Shown one piece after another: positions 12,053 to 24,221 of a stretch of 64,000 bases of DNA; position 1 is the first letter of the stretch, and each line of letters begins with the position of its first letter. Both the position numbers and the translations under genes were made by a program. Under the pieces are notes generated by a model. The model had not been told where the DNA came from and made no database searches. It saw nothing but the letters and a program-made list of their open reading frames with translations. The DNA comes from Cryptomeria japonica. Lineage: Eukaryota; Streptophyta; Pinopsida; Cupressales; Cupressaceae. The stretch lies in contig NC_081409.1 in the NCBI RefSeq assembly GCF_030272615.1, positions 470,574,573 through 470,638,572 of the forward strand, read 5' to 3'.

Positions 12053-14107
12053 TGCAATATTTTTTTTGGAATTTTTTTTTTCAAGGATGATGTATGATAT
12101 GCAACTAAATGCAACCTAAATAGATGAAAATGCAACCTATGTTTTTGGTGGTTTTTGAAGATTTTGACAAACTTTTGAAATGCAAATCTAAAAATGAGAC
12201 CCTTAGGAAATTGAAATGACGTCTAGACCTCAAAGGACAAAAGGACCAAGTGACAAAAAGACAAAATGACAATGTCTCCCCTATATGCTTGGATACTAAG
12301 CTAGGTTTGACCAAATGACAATAATGACAAAAAGAGAGAAGGTTTGATAAGGTCTAGACTTCCTAACAATGACTTAGGGTTTATCAAAGATTTGGATTAC
12401 TCAAGTATGATAAAACCTAGTTTTGACACTATATGCTAAGGGACACTTACTATGCAAATGACCCTAATATGATATGACAATGACCCAAGCTTAATGAAGA
12501 GACCTAGGGTATGCAATGTATAACAATGGTATGACTTTAATGCAAGAGGACATATGCAAATGAATGACCCTTATTGATATGCAAAGGAATATGACCTAGG
12601 TGAAACCTAACCTTGGTAGTTGACAATGAATTTGCAAAATGCAAACCTAGGATGAACCTAAATCTAAGTGACATGAATGTTGAGACAAGATTTTGAACAA
12701 TGTTTGATAACCATGTTTGTAGGTGTTTTGAAGTTTGTTGGATGAAATGCTCTTGGGTTTAACCTTGTTTTGAATCAATTTGCCTCATTTTTGAAATGGG
12801 ATGCAATTCAACTTTTGACAAGAAAATAATACAAGATATTTCAACTTAGACTCAAGACAATCATGCTCATTCCCACATTTCTTACGGTAGGCAAGGACAT
12901 TAGGTACTTGAGAGGTAGACTTGTTATGGGATTCAAGGAGAATACATAGATGCTTGACCCCACGGGCTCCCCTCCACGGCACTCACTTCTCAGGGCAGCC
13001 AAGCATCAGTCCCCATGGAAATCTCCCCATGGCGAACTTAGTATCTCTTCCAAGTATCCGAACTTGTCCTTCTCAAGCAACTAGAAGGGTTTTTGGTCTC
13101 TAAAAATAAGGTGCTTAGTAAGGATTTCTGTTAAGCGTTACTCCTTGATGTCACGCAAGCGTGATTGAGACATTAAGCCCATCAAGATACCAAAAAAATG
13201 TAGTCGCACAAGCACGATTTAGACTATGAGTTCCTACTTAGATGTTGATATGAGAAAGAGTTCAAGGGTCATCACTTCCCAAGTAACTGCAATTCCCACG
13301 TAACCCTTCCTTCAAAGCTTTCACTCATCAAGTATTTATTTATAGTGAGTTAGAATGCCAAGGTATTCTAGCCATACTCACTTTGGGTCATTCCCTTCTC
13401 ACGATTATCACTTGCTTGCAAAAGCAAATGGTTGGGAAGGCAGGCCCTCTAAAGGTGACAAACAATCAAAACAATGAGCATGGTATCGAAGATCTGGATT
13501 TCTGATCACCCTAAGAAGGATGAGAGCATACTCTCCTACTCCAATGTCAAACTTGACAATCAAATAAAGCATAGATTCATTCCATCCTATTTAGAAATAA
13601 CTAGGTGCCTAAAAAAAATAATTGCAAACACAAGGTTTAGTTATAGTCCAAGGCAACCTGCAAAACCCAAGTCAGAAGTTTGAAATGTTTAGTCTTTGAC
13701 TATCGAACCTGCACAAAAACGTGTTAGTAGTTTCATTTATTGCCTTTGTCATGCGTATGCCAAGGTTCTGCATAGAGAATTAGTACCAAAAAACCAAAAA
13801 GCAGAAAACAGAATGCAAAAACAAACAATTTTCAAGTAAAACACTGCATTTTCACCTTTGTTTCTGGACTTTACACAGGCGCAGAACTCATGACACAGGC
13901 GCAGTTTTTTTTTGTTTTTGTTTTTTTTTTTTAACACAAGCGCAGAATGCATTGACACAGGTGCAAAATGCATAACACAGGCGCAAGTTGTCTTACACAG
14001 GTGCAGAAGTCCCCAGAAAACCATGCACTGCCCTATTTTTGGTTTTTTTGACCTGCAAATCAACTCAAAAGCACTCAAAAACACAGTAAAGGGGTTAGAT
14101 GGTTAGT
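12053..14107 (-). other. Long leader between primer site and ORF of the nested element
   Basis: About 2 kb with no convincing coding sequence on either strand. It includes a more GC-rich block at 12930-13440 and a minisatellite close to the primer site. Its length is large for an LTR element leader and could hide packaging or processing signals, but nothing specific is visible. Confidence 0.6.
13870..14010 (-). repeat. Short repeat array ACACAGGCGCAG near the primer-binding site
   Basis: Six imperfect copies of ACACAGGCGCA (plus strand; TGCGCCTGTGT in element sense) occur at roughly 20-40 bp spacing, one interval filled by a T-rich run. They lie about 100-240 bp inside the element from the primer-binding site. 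The minus-strand ORF across it (13749-14084) is Cys-rich only because of this repeat. Confidence 0.75.
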
Positions 14108-14126
14108 GTTCACGTCGGGTTCACCA
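14108..14126 (-). promoter_or_regulatory. Primer-binding-site candidate
   Basis: On the minus strand TGGTGAACCCGACGTGAAC begins five bases after the 5' LTR end. It starts with TGG, the complement of a tRNA 3' CCA, as expected for minus-strand priming. I could not match the rest to a plant cytosolic tRNA from memory, so the primer tRNA is not assigned. Confidence 0.7.
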
Positions 14127-14131
14127 ATTTA

Positions 14132-15357
14132 TGTAGCTAGGAATCTGGAAATCATCACAAACAATTAAAAAAACTAATCATAGCTCAATCACAAAAGATT
14201 AAATGTAATGATCTATCCTAAACACACTCAATAGAGACATAAAGATAAAACATTCAAAAGTAAATACTATGCAAACCATATGTGGATATGAATGCTTCCT
14301 TCATGCGGCTCCATTGTTCTTCTTTCCTCTTCAAATAGTTTGGTTGTGGATCTCACCTACAAGTGCACACACATAATTGAAAGCAAGTAGACAAGATTAT
14401 TGATCAAGAGTACTCGAAATGTGATTGATTAGAAATTCGATAATCTGATTAGGGGATTTGATTGAAGAAATTCATCCAATTTATAGAAAAATTGGAGAGA
14501 TGAAAAGATTAGCATGATAATGATTTGAATGGAAATTCAAATCAAGAATAGCAAAATTATGACATGTGTATGACAAATTGCTATGCAAGGATTTATGACA
14601 ATTTATGACAATTTATGACAAATTGCTATGCAAGGATTTATGACAAGATTTTGAAATAGAAATAGACATTTAGGAATTTAGGAGAAATTAGAAAATTAGG
14701 TTAGAAATGATGACTTGGAAATTAGAAAATTGATGCAAATTAGGTAAATTAATTAATAATTTCTCATTAATTAATTAATTTACAAAAATAGGAGGAATTA
14801 ATTAGCCAATTAAATAAACATTTAATTGTGACAAGAAGACCTAGGATAAATAAATAAATTATTTAACCTAGAGGGAAAATGCCAAACAAGATTAAATGAA
14901 TAAATCATAAAACCTTGGAAGATGAATTAGAAATGCAAAGATGACAATTAGGTCTTGACAAAGGATAATTGATATCGATTCGATCATGATTTTGAATTGA
15001 TAAATGACCAGTGTTGATAAATGATTTGATTGAGATTGGTTGACAAAAATCAATGACAAATTGACCAAATTGACATGATTGAAAAGGACAAGGATCGATG
15101 ACGAATCGATCGCAATATGACAAGATTGACAAGGACAAAGATCGACCCAAAATCATGATTGAAGATTGTTGTCGACAAGACCAAATTTGAGAGCGAGACA
15201 AATGAAGAATGTAGAAGAAAGACTCGATGCTCACAAATGATAAAAACCAAGTGCGTGACATAGGAGAATGTTAATGCGATGCAAAAACCTAAAATGAGGC
15301 AATGCGCAAATGTTCAAGTATGACTCCTCAAGCGTTGACCATTTTTAGGTGTCTACA
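14132..15357 (-). repeat. 5' LTR of the nested element
   Basis: 1,226 bp, TG at 14132 and CA at 15357 on the plus strand, followed by the GTCTC target duplication. It aligns almost base for base with 5946-7167 and 5489-5787 of the partner LTR. Most differences I could see are C/T or G/A changes. A small block ATTTATGACA near 14590 is repeated once more here than in the partner. Confidence 0.93.
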
Positions 15358-15362
15358 GTCTC

Positions 15363-17830
15363 AATCCCAAAAAGTGTGTGTTTGGAGTAACATCTGGTAA
15401 ACTCTTGGGGTTCATTGTATCAAACCATGACATAGAAATAGATACAGAAAAGGTAAAAGCTATAATAGGCATGTCGTCACCCACCATGCTCAAGCAATTA
15501 AGAAGTTTGCAAGGAAGACTACAATCCATACGATGCTTCATTGCACAATTTGTAGACAAGTGCCAACCATTTCAACATCTTTTGAAGAAAGGTGTCACAG
15601 TAAAATGGAGAAAATAGTGCCAAGAAGCATTCCAAACATTGAAAGAATATATTTTGTCTACACTAGTCTTGGTTCCACCAGCACATGGGAAAAAATTACT
15701 CTTGTACATATCTACAACAAATTCCTCTTTAGGTGCTCTCCTAGCATAGCATGATGAGCAAGGAAAAGAGGGATCTATCTATTACATTAGTAAAACACTC
15801 ATAGGATATGAACTCAAATATACACCAATAGAATGAGCATGTCTTGTAGTGATCTTTGCATCTCAGAAGCTAAGACACTATATGTTGAGTCATAAATTCC
15901 ACCTCATTGCACATTTTGATCCACTCAAGTACTTGTTGAATAGAGCAGCATTAACCATAAGACTTGACAAGTGGGTCATAATACTAAGTTAATTTGATAT
16001 AGAGTATTTAAATAAAAAATCCATCAAGGGGCAGATCATATCAAACCAACTAGTAGAGGCACCCCTACAAGACAGTCATCTAATGGTGGTAGATTTTCTA
16101 GATGAATTAGTATTCACACTTTCAGCACCAACAAACTGGAAATTGTATTTTGACGGATCCTATACAAGTGATGAAGCAGGAGTAGAAATTCTCTTTATAA
16201 CTCCTCAAGGAGATTCCATTCCTAAATCATTTAGAATCGGCTTCTCTTGTACCAATAACATAGCTGAATATGAAGCCCTAGTAATAGGACTTTGTACTTC
16301 CATACAATGGAAAATCATGGAGTTACAAGTTTGTGGAGACTCACAACTTATCATCGATCAAGTCAATGATGATTACAATACAAAAAATCACAAGCTAACT
16401 CCGTACAAACAGTTAGTGGAAGAATACAAGCAACAGTTCACCAATATAAGATTTGAGAAAATCCCAAGAGCATAAAACAAGGCAGTTGATTCCATGGCAA
16501 TAGTAGGCTCTCTCTTAGATATGCCTAACAATGGAACTCACTTTGAGTTCATAGTCAAACAACTCATGGTACCAACATAAAGAATACCATCTTCTGAATG
16601 TTTGCATGATAGTGGGTCCTAACTCTCCTTGGTATAGAGATGTATATGCCTATCTTCATGATCAATATGTATCTCTAGACCTCTCACATAATCAAAGAAA
16701 GACACTTATCCATCAAGTTGCAAGATACACAATCATTGCTAATACATTGTACAAAAAAGTCCTAGATGGTACTTTACTTCAATGCCTTAATGCTGAGGAG
16801 GCACAAACCACCCTTAAAGAAGTTCATGATGGCATATGCAGGGTACACTCTTCTAGTCTTGCATTAGCAAAAACATTATTGAGAACAAGGTATTATTAGC
16901 CAATGATGGAAAAGGATGCTTACAAGTATGTCCAAAGATGTAGACAATGCCAAATACATGGATACTTGATCCATGCACCTGCTCAAGATCTTCAATCAAT
17001 TACATCACCATGGTCATTCTCACAATGGGGACTAGATCTCGTTGGGAAGATAAACCCTACCTCCTCCAATGGACACAAGTTCATACTCATAGCTACTGAG
17101 TAATTTACCAAATGGGTCGAGGCAATCCCTATGACCTACACAATAGGCAAATAGATAGCTAAGTTCATCTTGAATTATATCATCTGCAGATATGGAGTCC
17201 CCATATGCATTGTTATTGACAATGGGCAACCCTTTAAAAATCAAGAAGTGAGTGAAATTTGTGATCTATTCCACATTCAATAACATTTTGCAACTTCTTA
17301 TTATCCCCAAAGCAACGGCCAAGTTGAGGCAACAAATAAAACCATATTAAAGTTTTAAAGAAAGTTGTCAATGATGTTGGAAGAGGCTAGCATCTTCAAC
17401 TGAATCCAACTCTTTGGGCTTATCAAACTGGTGTCTTCATAGCTACTGGTGCTACACCTTACTCTTTAGTATATGGTTCAGAATCCATTTTGCCTATCGA
17501 GGTATAATTTCCATCACTAAGAGTATCTCTGAAACACATCATATCAGAGGAAGACTATAGAGTTGCCCATTTGCAAGAACTTGAATTATTGGATGAGAAA
17601 TGGCAAAATGCTCTGAATCATTTACAAGGCTATCAAAACCGAATGAGATGAAGCTACAACAAAAGAGTAAACCCATGTTTCTTTGAAGTAGGGGGATATT
17701 GTCCTTAAGGAGAATCAAAGGAACCTTGGAGAACATAAAAAATAGGAAAGTTTGAACCTAACTAGTTAGGTCCTTTTGTCATAACAAGAGTAGTTGGAAA
17801 TGGCGCTTATCATCTAACAAGAATGGAGGT
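15363..17830 (+). pseudogene. Second Tat-type Ty3/gypsy pol, part 2 (RT end, two RNase H domains, integrase)
   Basis: Directly continues the gene interrupted at 5488. It starts with the end of the RT palm and thumb (NPKKCVFGVTSGKLLGFIVS, then LRSLQGRLQSIRCF), then the RT-linked RNase H (about 15670-15980), whose first acidic position reads Asn in STTNSSLG. The second RNase H (16130-16475) keeps YFDGSY, EYEAL and GDSQLI. Integrase has an intact HHCC finger (about 16820-16950) and DDE core codons at 17035, 17218 and 17326, spaced as in active enzymes. After about 17345 frameshifts and stops accumulate. The recognisable tail ends near 17830 at AYHLTRM-like sequence, where the following DNA is unrelated. 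At least ten stops make it inactive. Confidence 0.92.
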
Positions 17831-19202
17831 GATGGGACCTAAAATTATGTTTTACAAAATTTTGGTCATTAGGTAAATTTTGGTTTTTTTTGGATTTATC
17901 TTACCTTCTACCAAAGTTTCAAGGTTTAGGGTTTTAGGGGTTGTGATTTGTGATTCAGTCTTGTTATAAAAAAACCTTGAGCCTGTTATGTTCTATTGTT
18001 ACCTTTTCCACTTAAGCCAACGGTTGTTTATCATTGGGAGGGCCATTTTATTTCCTAAGCATGAAGTTGTGTTTGACCAGTCCATTTAATGATTTTCCTA
18101 AGTCACACAAAAAATTTCCTTGTGGTCGGTCTCATTTTAATATGTGTGCCCATGCCCATCAAATTTTCCTGTCTAAAATTTTTAATTCTTCAGCCGGTTG
18201 ATAAAGGTAGGATGGATCTGATGGTTCATGCTTCCCTGTGGTTGAAGATGCAAGAAAGATAAAGACTATGACATCACGAGATGATGTCACATATCCTCAG
18301 TGGAGAAGGGTGAGCCAGCGGTTTGGCTTTTCAAATTTTTAATATTACTGGATCCCAGCATGTAAAACCTGAGTTACTAGAGATGAATGTTTCTGCATGT
18401 TCTTATATCGAATGATGATGTTTTAATTTTGGTCCAAGAAGTGCTCGGGAGATAGCGGCCATTGTTAGGTGACCGGTGTAGTTGGAAAGTAAATAAAGAG
18501 CAGATCCGACGGTTTTCATGATCCCGCGATCGAGAGATGAGAGGATATTATGGACTGCAGCATTACGAGATGATGCCATGTGTCCAAGGCGGGACAAGAA
18601 AATTTGATGGTGGGGTCACTAAAACTAGTGAAATAGGCGATAAGTTGGATATGCCACATCATGTTAAGGGTGGACCCATTTTCCACATTGGAGGGTCAAT
18701 GTCAGATTGACTAGTTTGGTCTATGAGATTTGTCGGCTTGAAATATGATCGACGATCGGGCTTTAAACTTTTCAAATGCAAGTTAGAGCCATTATTTTGC
18801 TCGCGTGAGTAATAATGGTGGATGAGGCATTGGCGTTTCATTCCAAATAGTAATAAAATCACTCTTAAAGATATTCTTGATTTATAAAGAAATTCATAGC
18901 GATTCACAAGACATTCTCGCGGCTAAAGAAGATTAAGACGATTTCTTGCAACATAGAATTGCTATCCCTCTGGTGTAATCAAAATAGTAAGTTTTTCTGA
19001 GCTCTTTCATCTATTCTTGAAGCAATTAATGTTATAAATTATGCACAAAATTATAGGAAAAGAGTTTTAATTGTTCTAGGGTTAGAAGCTAAACAGAGAA
19101 AAGTGAAATTTGCTTGAATTATTGTTGTAATTAAAATCTTGTGTTAGCCCTAGTCTTATCCTTCTCAATTTGAAGTTATAGTAAAAAACCCTAGTTCAAA
19201 AG
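17831..19202 (+). other. Non-coding stretch between Ty3/gypsy pol and unknown ORF
   Basis: No ORF worth reporting. It begins TGATGGGACC where the upstream pol tail breaks off, so it may be the left end of another element, but I found neither a matching right end nor a primer-binding site. Two similar modules of about 95 bp containing ACGAGATGATG(T/C)CA occur at about 18210-18310 and 18500-18595. Base composition is less AT-rich than the surroundings. It could be an LTR plus leader for the ORF that follows. Confidence 0.4.
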
Positions 19203-22200
19203 ATGGCTCCCTCACAAAAACATTCAGGGCAGACTGAATACCTAAAAAGGAATCTTTATGATGATTTCTTGGACCAATTGAAGCCCTCGACAAATGATAG
19301 ATACCAAGGGCAGAAATTTGTTAGTGGAAAAAACCTAGGAGAAGGGTTAATTGATAAAGCATACCACTTGGCGGATGTTAGGATACCAATAACTAGATTA
19401 GAGATATCCAAATTATCATATGGACAAAGGAACTTTCATTCCCCACTATCAAGTCCCTAGCAGTATGATTTAGATAAATTAGTGGGTGTCGGGTGTCTTC
19501 ATGGATGTCGACCTTCTCAAGTCTATTGCAAATAGATAATGACCCTATCTTGAGGGTTATTAGGGGAAATGAAGGAGATACTTTTCTTACCATCTAAAGA
19601 GAAGAATTCCAGGAAATTTTTGACCTATATGAACCATCTGCAAACCTAGTGCAAGTAGACCTGAATGAGTTAAAAGTAGAGTATTATAAAATGAAGGATT
19701 CCATTAGAAATAATTTTCTTACAATACATTTGGATAGAGAAGGAAACACAACATATCACATTGGCCCTAGTTCAGAGGAGCCATTCCCTATTGGTGCTTT
19801 TGCTCCCTATTTTCAGGCTACCTTTTTCTCTCTGTGTCAGATATTGGGTTTCAATCTAATTACAGTTATGCCACCTGATTTCATGTATATGGCCATGCAA
19901 ATTCAACATCCAGATTATACAATGGCTTTTGACTTTGCCCCATACCTTGAAGATAAGATTCATGAGGGGTTACAAGATATTAAAAATGAAGTGGCTAGTG
20001 CTAAATTCTATTGGTATTATTTTCTCGTGCACATGTTCCTATATAGGAACGCATATTACTTTGAAGGTACCATTAACCTTGAAGGACAATTGATAATAAG
20101 GAAATTCCAATGTAGCTTTGGAGCATGGATATGTCTTGGGACAGACAGGGGGCTAGTTTTGTAAGATTTGACAACAACTTTGCTTCTAAGTTAAGGCAAA
20201 GTTTGACAGTAAACCTACCGAGGATCCCCAAGGAGTTGCATAATTTTTTAAGGCCTAAAGAGAGGTTACCACTTGTTAGGATTGAGCATAATTGGGGGGA
20301 TTTCATCCCTTATCCTATAAGCATTGTTATCAGAATCTATGGTTTCTCTGGTCAGCCACATGTATTTCCTTTTAATGTTCCTTTGAGAATGGGTTTTGTT
20401 GAGGTAATGTGGCAGATAGGGTGCATTCATGACAAGGAATTAAAGGGAAAGGGAAAAGGAACAATTTTCCCTAATTATACCAGCATCCCATTGTGATTTT
20501 GAAAGGAGGATATGAACATTTTGATAAAAAAAATTGCACCATATCATTTAGGGGTGAGCATAGCTAGACATAGTGATCCAGACAGGTTTTACAATATCTC
20601 CAAGATAAGAATAAAAGGAGGTTTATTGCCTCATGAGCATAACTTTCCTAAGGATATAATTAGAAATGAATTTCATTCCATGACTCGGGAATGGAGGAAA
20701 TAGAAATGGATAATTTTTAGGAAGTTATGGGCTGCAGTTTAGAAAATTGATCCAAGCTATGATCCAGTAATGGATTTTACTCCATTTTGTACTAAAGTCA
20801 ATTTTGTTATGAACAATTTAGATGAATCAAAGATGATATTGAAGGAGAAGAAGGCCAAACTTTAAGAAGTACATGGCCAAAAAGTTGAAAGAGGGGATAT
20901 ACATCATCCAGCACCCATCACTATGGAGGGATCAGCATTGATTCATCAAGTGGGGACAAAACAATCAATCTCATGACCTCCTTTGTCTCAAAGAGAAAAT
21001 GGCATGGTAGAAAAGAGACATGTTCATAAATCTTCTCAAAAGAGAGCAAGAGAAGAAACAAGTGATGAAGAGGAGATCAGTAGCGACAGTGGAAGGTTAG
21101 TAAGGATAAAAGGTAAAAAGATAATGAAGACAAAGCCTTCCCTGAAGATGCAAATCAAGCCTTTTAAAGGAGTGAAGATCATTGATCTTGAAGACTCAGA
21201 TAGAAGTCCTTCACCACCACCCGTGACCTTTTCACCTATAAGGAAAGATGAAGAACAAATGAAGGAAGATATGTTTGTAGAAACAAGTGCAGAAATGCAA
21301 ATTGGTATTCCTCTTTTGCCCCCTAATCTGGAGTTGGACCTCACTCCTTTAGATATTCAAGGTAAATCTTTTAGGGATGCAAGAAAAGAAGAATGTGATA
21401 AGTTCCTTGAAGATGATACTTTTTTGAGGAGCCCAACCTTTTTGCAATTAGTATGGAGGATGAAGATTGAAGAATACAAAAGGAGAACTACTGAGAAAAA
21501 TGCCCAAAGGCCAAATAGGTCAGATCAAGAAAATCAAAAGAGGTCAAGAATGAAATGATGGAAGAGTTTAAGGGAATCACTACAGATGAGGGTAGGATGA
21601 TTATAAGTCAGGATGGAGTCTTGGTTTTACTAGAATGGGACATAGCAGATGCAGTGGCTTTTGATGTAGTTAGGAAATCAAAAGGCCAGCAATTTAGTTC
21701 AGAGGAGGAAGCAAGGTTGGTATTAAAAGGATCAGATTTTGTAGATGATTATGCAACCTTGGCAATATGGGCACTAGAGGAAGGACCTATAAAGCCTAAC
21801 ATTAATGACTTAAACCCCAATTTGAGGGGAGGCCTTATTGTAGAGAGAGCATCTAACACATCAAGTGTAGAGGCTACAAAGTTGAATATTGATGTTGCTA
21901 AATTGGCACATGAGACTTCAAAAAGAAAAGCCTTGGAAGCAACAGAATTAATGAGAGTTTGATAAGATTTTCAATGATTACAATGCAGCTCAACAAAGGT
22001 GTGTGGAGTTGCAAACGAGAGTGCAACTTCTCAAGTAGGGACAGATAAAATTTTCCTTTCCTACACTTACAGGGACATTTGTGCCATCAACGTCTAGGTC
22101 ATCACCTGTTGTTCAGGGAGAAGAAGCAGTTCAACCTAACATAAATGTTGGCATCCCCAGTATATCATTAGTCCCATATGATGATGATGAGCCTGAAGCC

Positions 22201-22909
22201 AATAGATCAACTGAACCAACTCAATCTCATCTTTTGGAGAAGATTATTGAATTAGAAAATAGGCTGAAAGAAACAGAAGATCAATCAGCTGAGCAACAAA
22301 AGGAAATAGTTATCTCAGTGCTAACTCATTTAAATGAAAAGGTTGATAGTAGTCTCAATAGTATGAATGTCTTATATTCTTTATTCTTTAATGCTATTCA
22401 AAAATTTGATGATGATAAAGAAGTGGCAATCCCTTTGTTCAAAAAATGGTTGCAAAGGGGAAATGAGCTTAGAATAATATCTATGGCTTCTAAGTATCAT
22501 TCTGAGAGAACACATGCACTCCAACCAACATATTTGTTGGTAAAATCAATGCAGGAAGCCCAAATTTTGCCAGAGAATATAGAAAGAAAGGTAAGGGAAC
22601 TGATGAAAAATTTTAGTGAGTTGAATAAAACTCTTTTACTAGATATTGAGGATGAAGATGGGGTAGTCAAGCCTCTACAATTTTGGGAGGAGGCGGAAAG
22701 ATTCATCAGTACCTAGGTAGAGCTAATATGTGAAGGGTTGAACATGGATATGCTAGAGGATAGCATGGACAAAATAATTGCCACGGGGTCATTTTTTAAA
22801 ACTTTTGAAAGAGAAGCATATCAAGTAGTCATTAAATACATTCCATATAGGGCTAAAGCTGATGAAGTCATAAGTTTTGAATGGCCTTCTGATGAAGAGT
22901 ATAATTGAT
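19203..22909 (+). pseudogene. Large decayed ORF of unknown function, probably retroelement-borne
   Basis: A coding region of roughly 1,200 codons is readable from ATG 19203 to TGA 22907-22909 by moving between frames (shifts near 19500, 20100, 21550 and 22000; stops near 19460, 19600, 20496, 20703 and 22716). The N-terminal 500 residues look globular (PFPIGAFAPYFQATFFSLCQ; FYWYYFLVHMFLYRNAYYFE). The middle is highly charged with KKIMKTKPSLK-type basic and Asp/Glu/Ser runs. The C-terminal third has probable coiled coils (LLEKIIELENRLKETEDQ). I see no RT, protease, integrase or zinc knuckle, and I do not recognise the family. It resembles the extra ORFs of plant retrotransposons in layout and is comparable to, but not clearly homologous with, the ORF at 47395-50126. 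Coding bias and shared frame make a real former gene likely. Confidence 0.65.
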
Positions 22910-23848
22910 GGAGTAGGATATATCTAAATTATGAATAAAACATTGCAAACAGTTTAATATAACTATTTTTTTCTTCTAGTAGCGGATATTTTTTAAACTG
23001 GTAAAATAGCGATGGAGGTAAAATTCATCATGAGTGTTAGAGAAGTGGTCGCAGATTTTGATCATGTATAAGCGAAATCAAGGATGGAATATTTTTGTAA
23101 CAAAATGTAGTTGTATGTGATCATTTTGAGATGACGAATGTCTCCTCTAGCCTCAAGCTTGTTAGTTCCCTTGTTTTTTATAAAAGGGAATTTGGGGCTA
23201 TTAGATAGGGTTCTGATTTTGGTCCCTTGAGTGTTTTGAATTTTTGGTTCCAATAGCAAAGTCTAGGTGAAACAAGTAAATTGTAAAAGGTCATTTGTAG
23301 AGAAAAATAGAAAGAGTCTTGTGTCTGTTTTTCTGCAGGTTCTTGAAGGAGTTGTGTATAAATTGTATTTTGACAGAGATAGCTGAATTATTCAATCGAA
23401 ATATAATTGAAATCCATTTCTCTCCAGTGTACTATTCTACCATATTTTGAATAAATAACATCAAGGATTTTATCATTCATTGCACTGTTGTGGTGTATGT
23501 ATTTTTTGTTCACGCTTTGATCTAAGAGGCCAATTAAATGCTTGAGTAGAATTGCAGAGTGGTAGAGATATTTGCAGGGATTTTTATAAGTATTTTTCGC
23601 TTGGGGTTGTAAATATGATGTATTGCAAGGCAATATTATCTTAGGTTTATATATTTTTAGATAAATTAAGTCAGAATTCATTTTATGTAGTATGAACTCA
23701 TGTACCCAATGGAGTAAGGCACTGATTGTAGCTTACAATTGTCTTAGTGTCAATTTTTTGTTCAAAATCACCTGCTATTTGCCAAAATTTGTTTAATATC
23801 ATAATATTTTCATTTGCATGTATGTTTCTAAGTGCATATAATCATCTC
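22910..23848 (+). other. Non-coding stretch after the unknown ORF
   Basis: AT-rich, no coding sequence. A TATA-like TTTTATAAAAGGGAA occurs at about 23175 and could be an LTR promoter or chance. No polypurine tract or LTR start is clear. Confidence 0.4.
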
Positions 23849-24221
23849 ATGCTCCAAATTGGTTGAGGATCACTGAGGAATTTTCCATTCTTCAGCATTC
23901 TCCCTTTTTTTCAAGCCTTTACATGAGATTATCTACTTTGTTTCTTGTGTAATTTGTGAGTGTTACGTAGAGATCACAAATTGGCATAGGGATCACCCTC
24001 TCGGGTTTTGTAGAGCCCAAAGTGTAGAAGGATCTTGTATCCTTGTTGAAGTTGGTCCAAGTCTAAAGAATATTGATAGTTGGAAGTGGCTTTCCATAGG
24101 TATTTTGAGGAATCAACTTGGTTTATGCCTTGTAGCAGTGTAAACCCGTTCAATTTTTTGGGCAACAACAGGAGGAGGGAGATCTGCTCCCAGATCCAAT
24201 GAACAGCATGCACCTAAAAAG
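23849..24221 (+). repeat. 373-bp direct repeat, copy 1
   Basis: Begins ATGCTCCAAATTGGTTGAGG and ends CATGCACCTAAAAAG. Copy 2 starts immediately after at 24222, so this was a head-to-tail tandem duplication. It contains TCACCCTCTCGGGTTTTG and is non-coding. By eye the copies differ at only a few percent of positions. Confidence 0.9.

Larger units (their letters stand above)
5489..15357 (-). mobile_element. Complete non-autonomous LTR retrotransposon nested in a Ty3/gypsy pol
   Basis: A 9,869-bp element in minus orientation with 5-bp target duplications, a 5' LTR (14132-15357), a primer-binding-site candidate (14108-14126), a long leader, one decayed Gln/Ser/Pro-rich ORF (12052 down to 9168), an A-rich 3' UTR, a polypurine tract (7168-7182) and a 3' LTR (5489-7167). 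No reverse transcriptase, RNase H, protease or integrase is present in any frame, so it must have been moved in trans. Its polypurine tract and LTR start match those of the Tat-type element ending at 3087. By eye the LTRs differ at only about 1 in 100 positions outside a chimeric segment, so this copy is much younger than its decayed host. Confidence 0.93.

Noticed and set aside
13749-14084. Cys-rich minus-strand ORF of 111 codons
   Set aside because: Its Cys pattern comes from the ACACAGGCGCA repeat beside the primer site; no start context or homologous copy seen.
17831-23848. Env-like ORF of the upstream Ty3/gypsy element
   Set aside because: The pol tail breaks off abruptly at 17830 and the ORF has no signal peptide or membrane segment pattern; kept as unknown instead.
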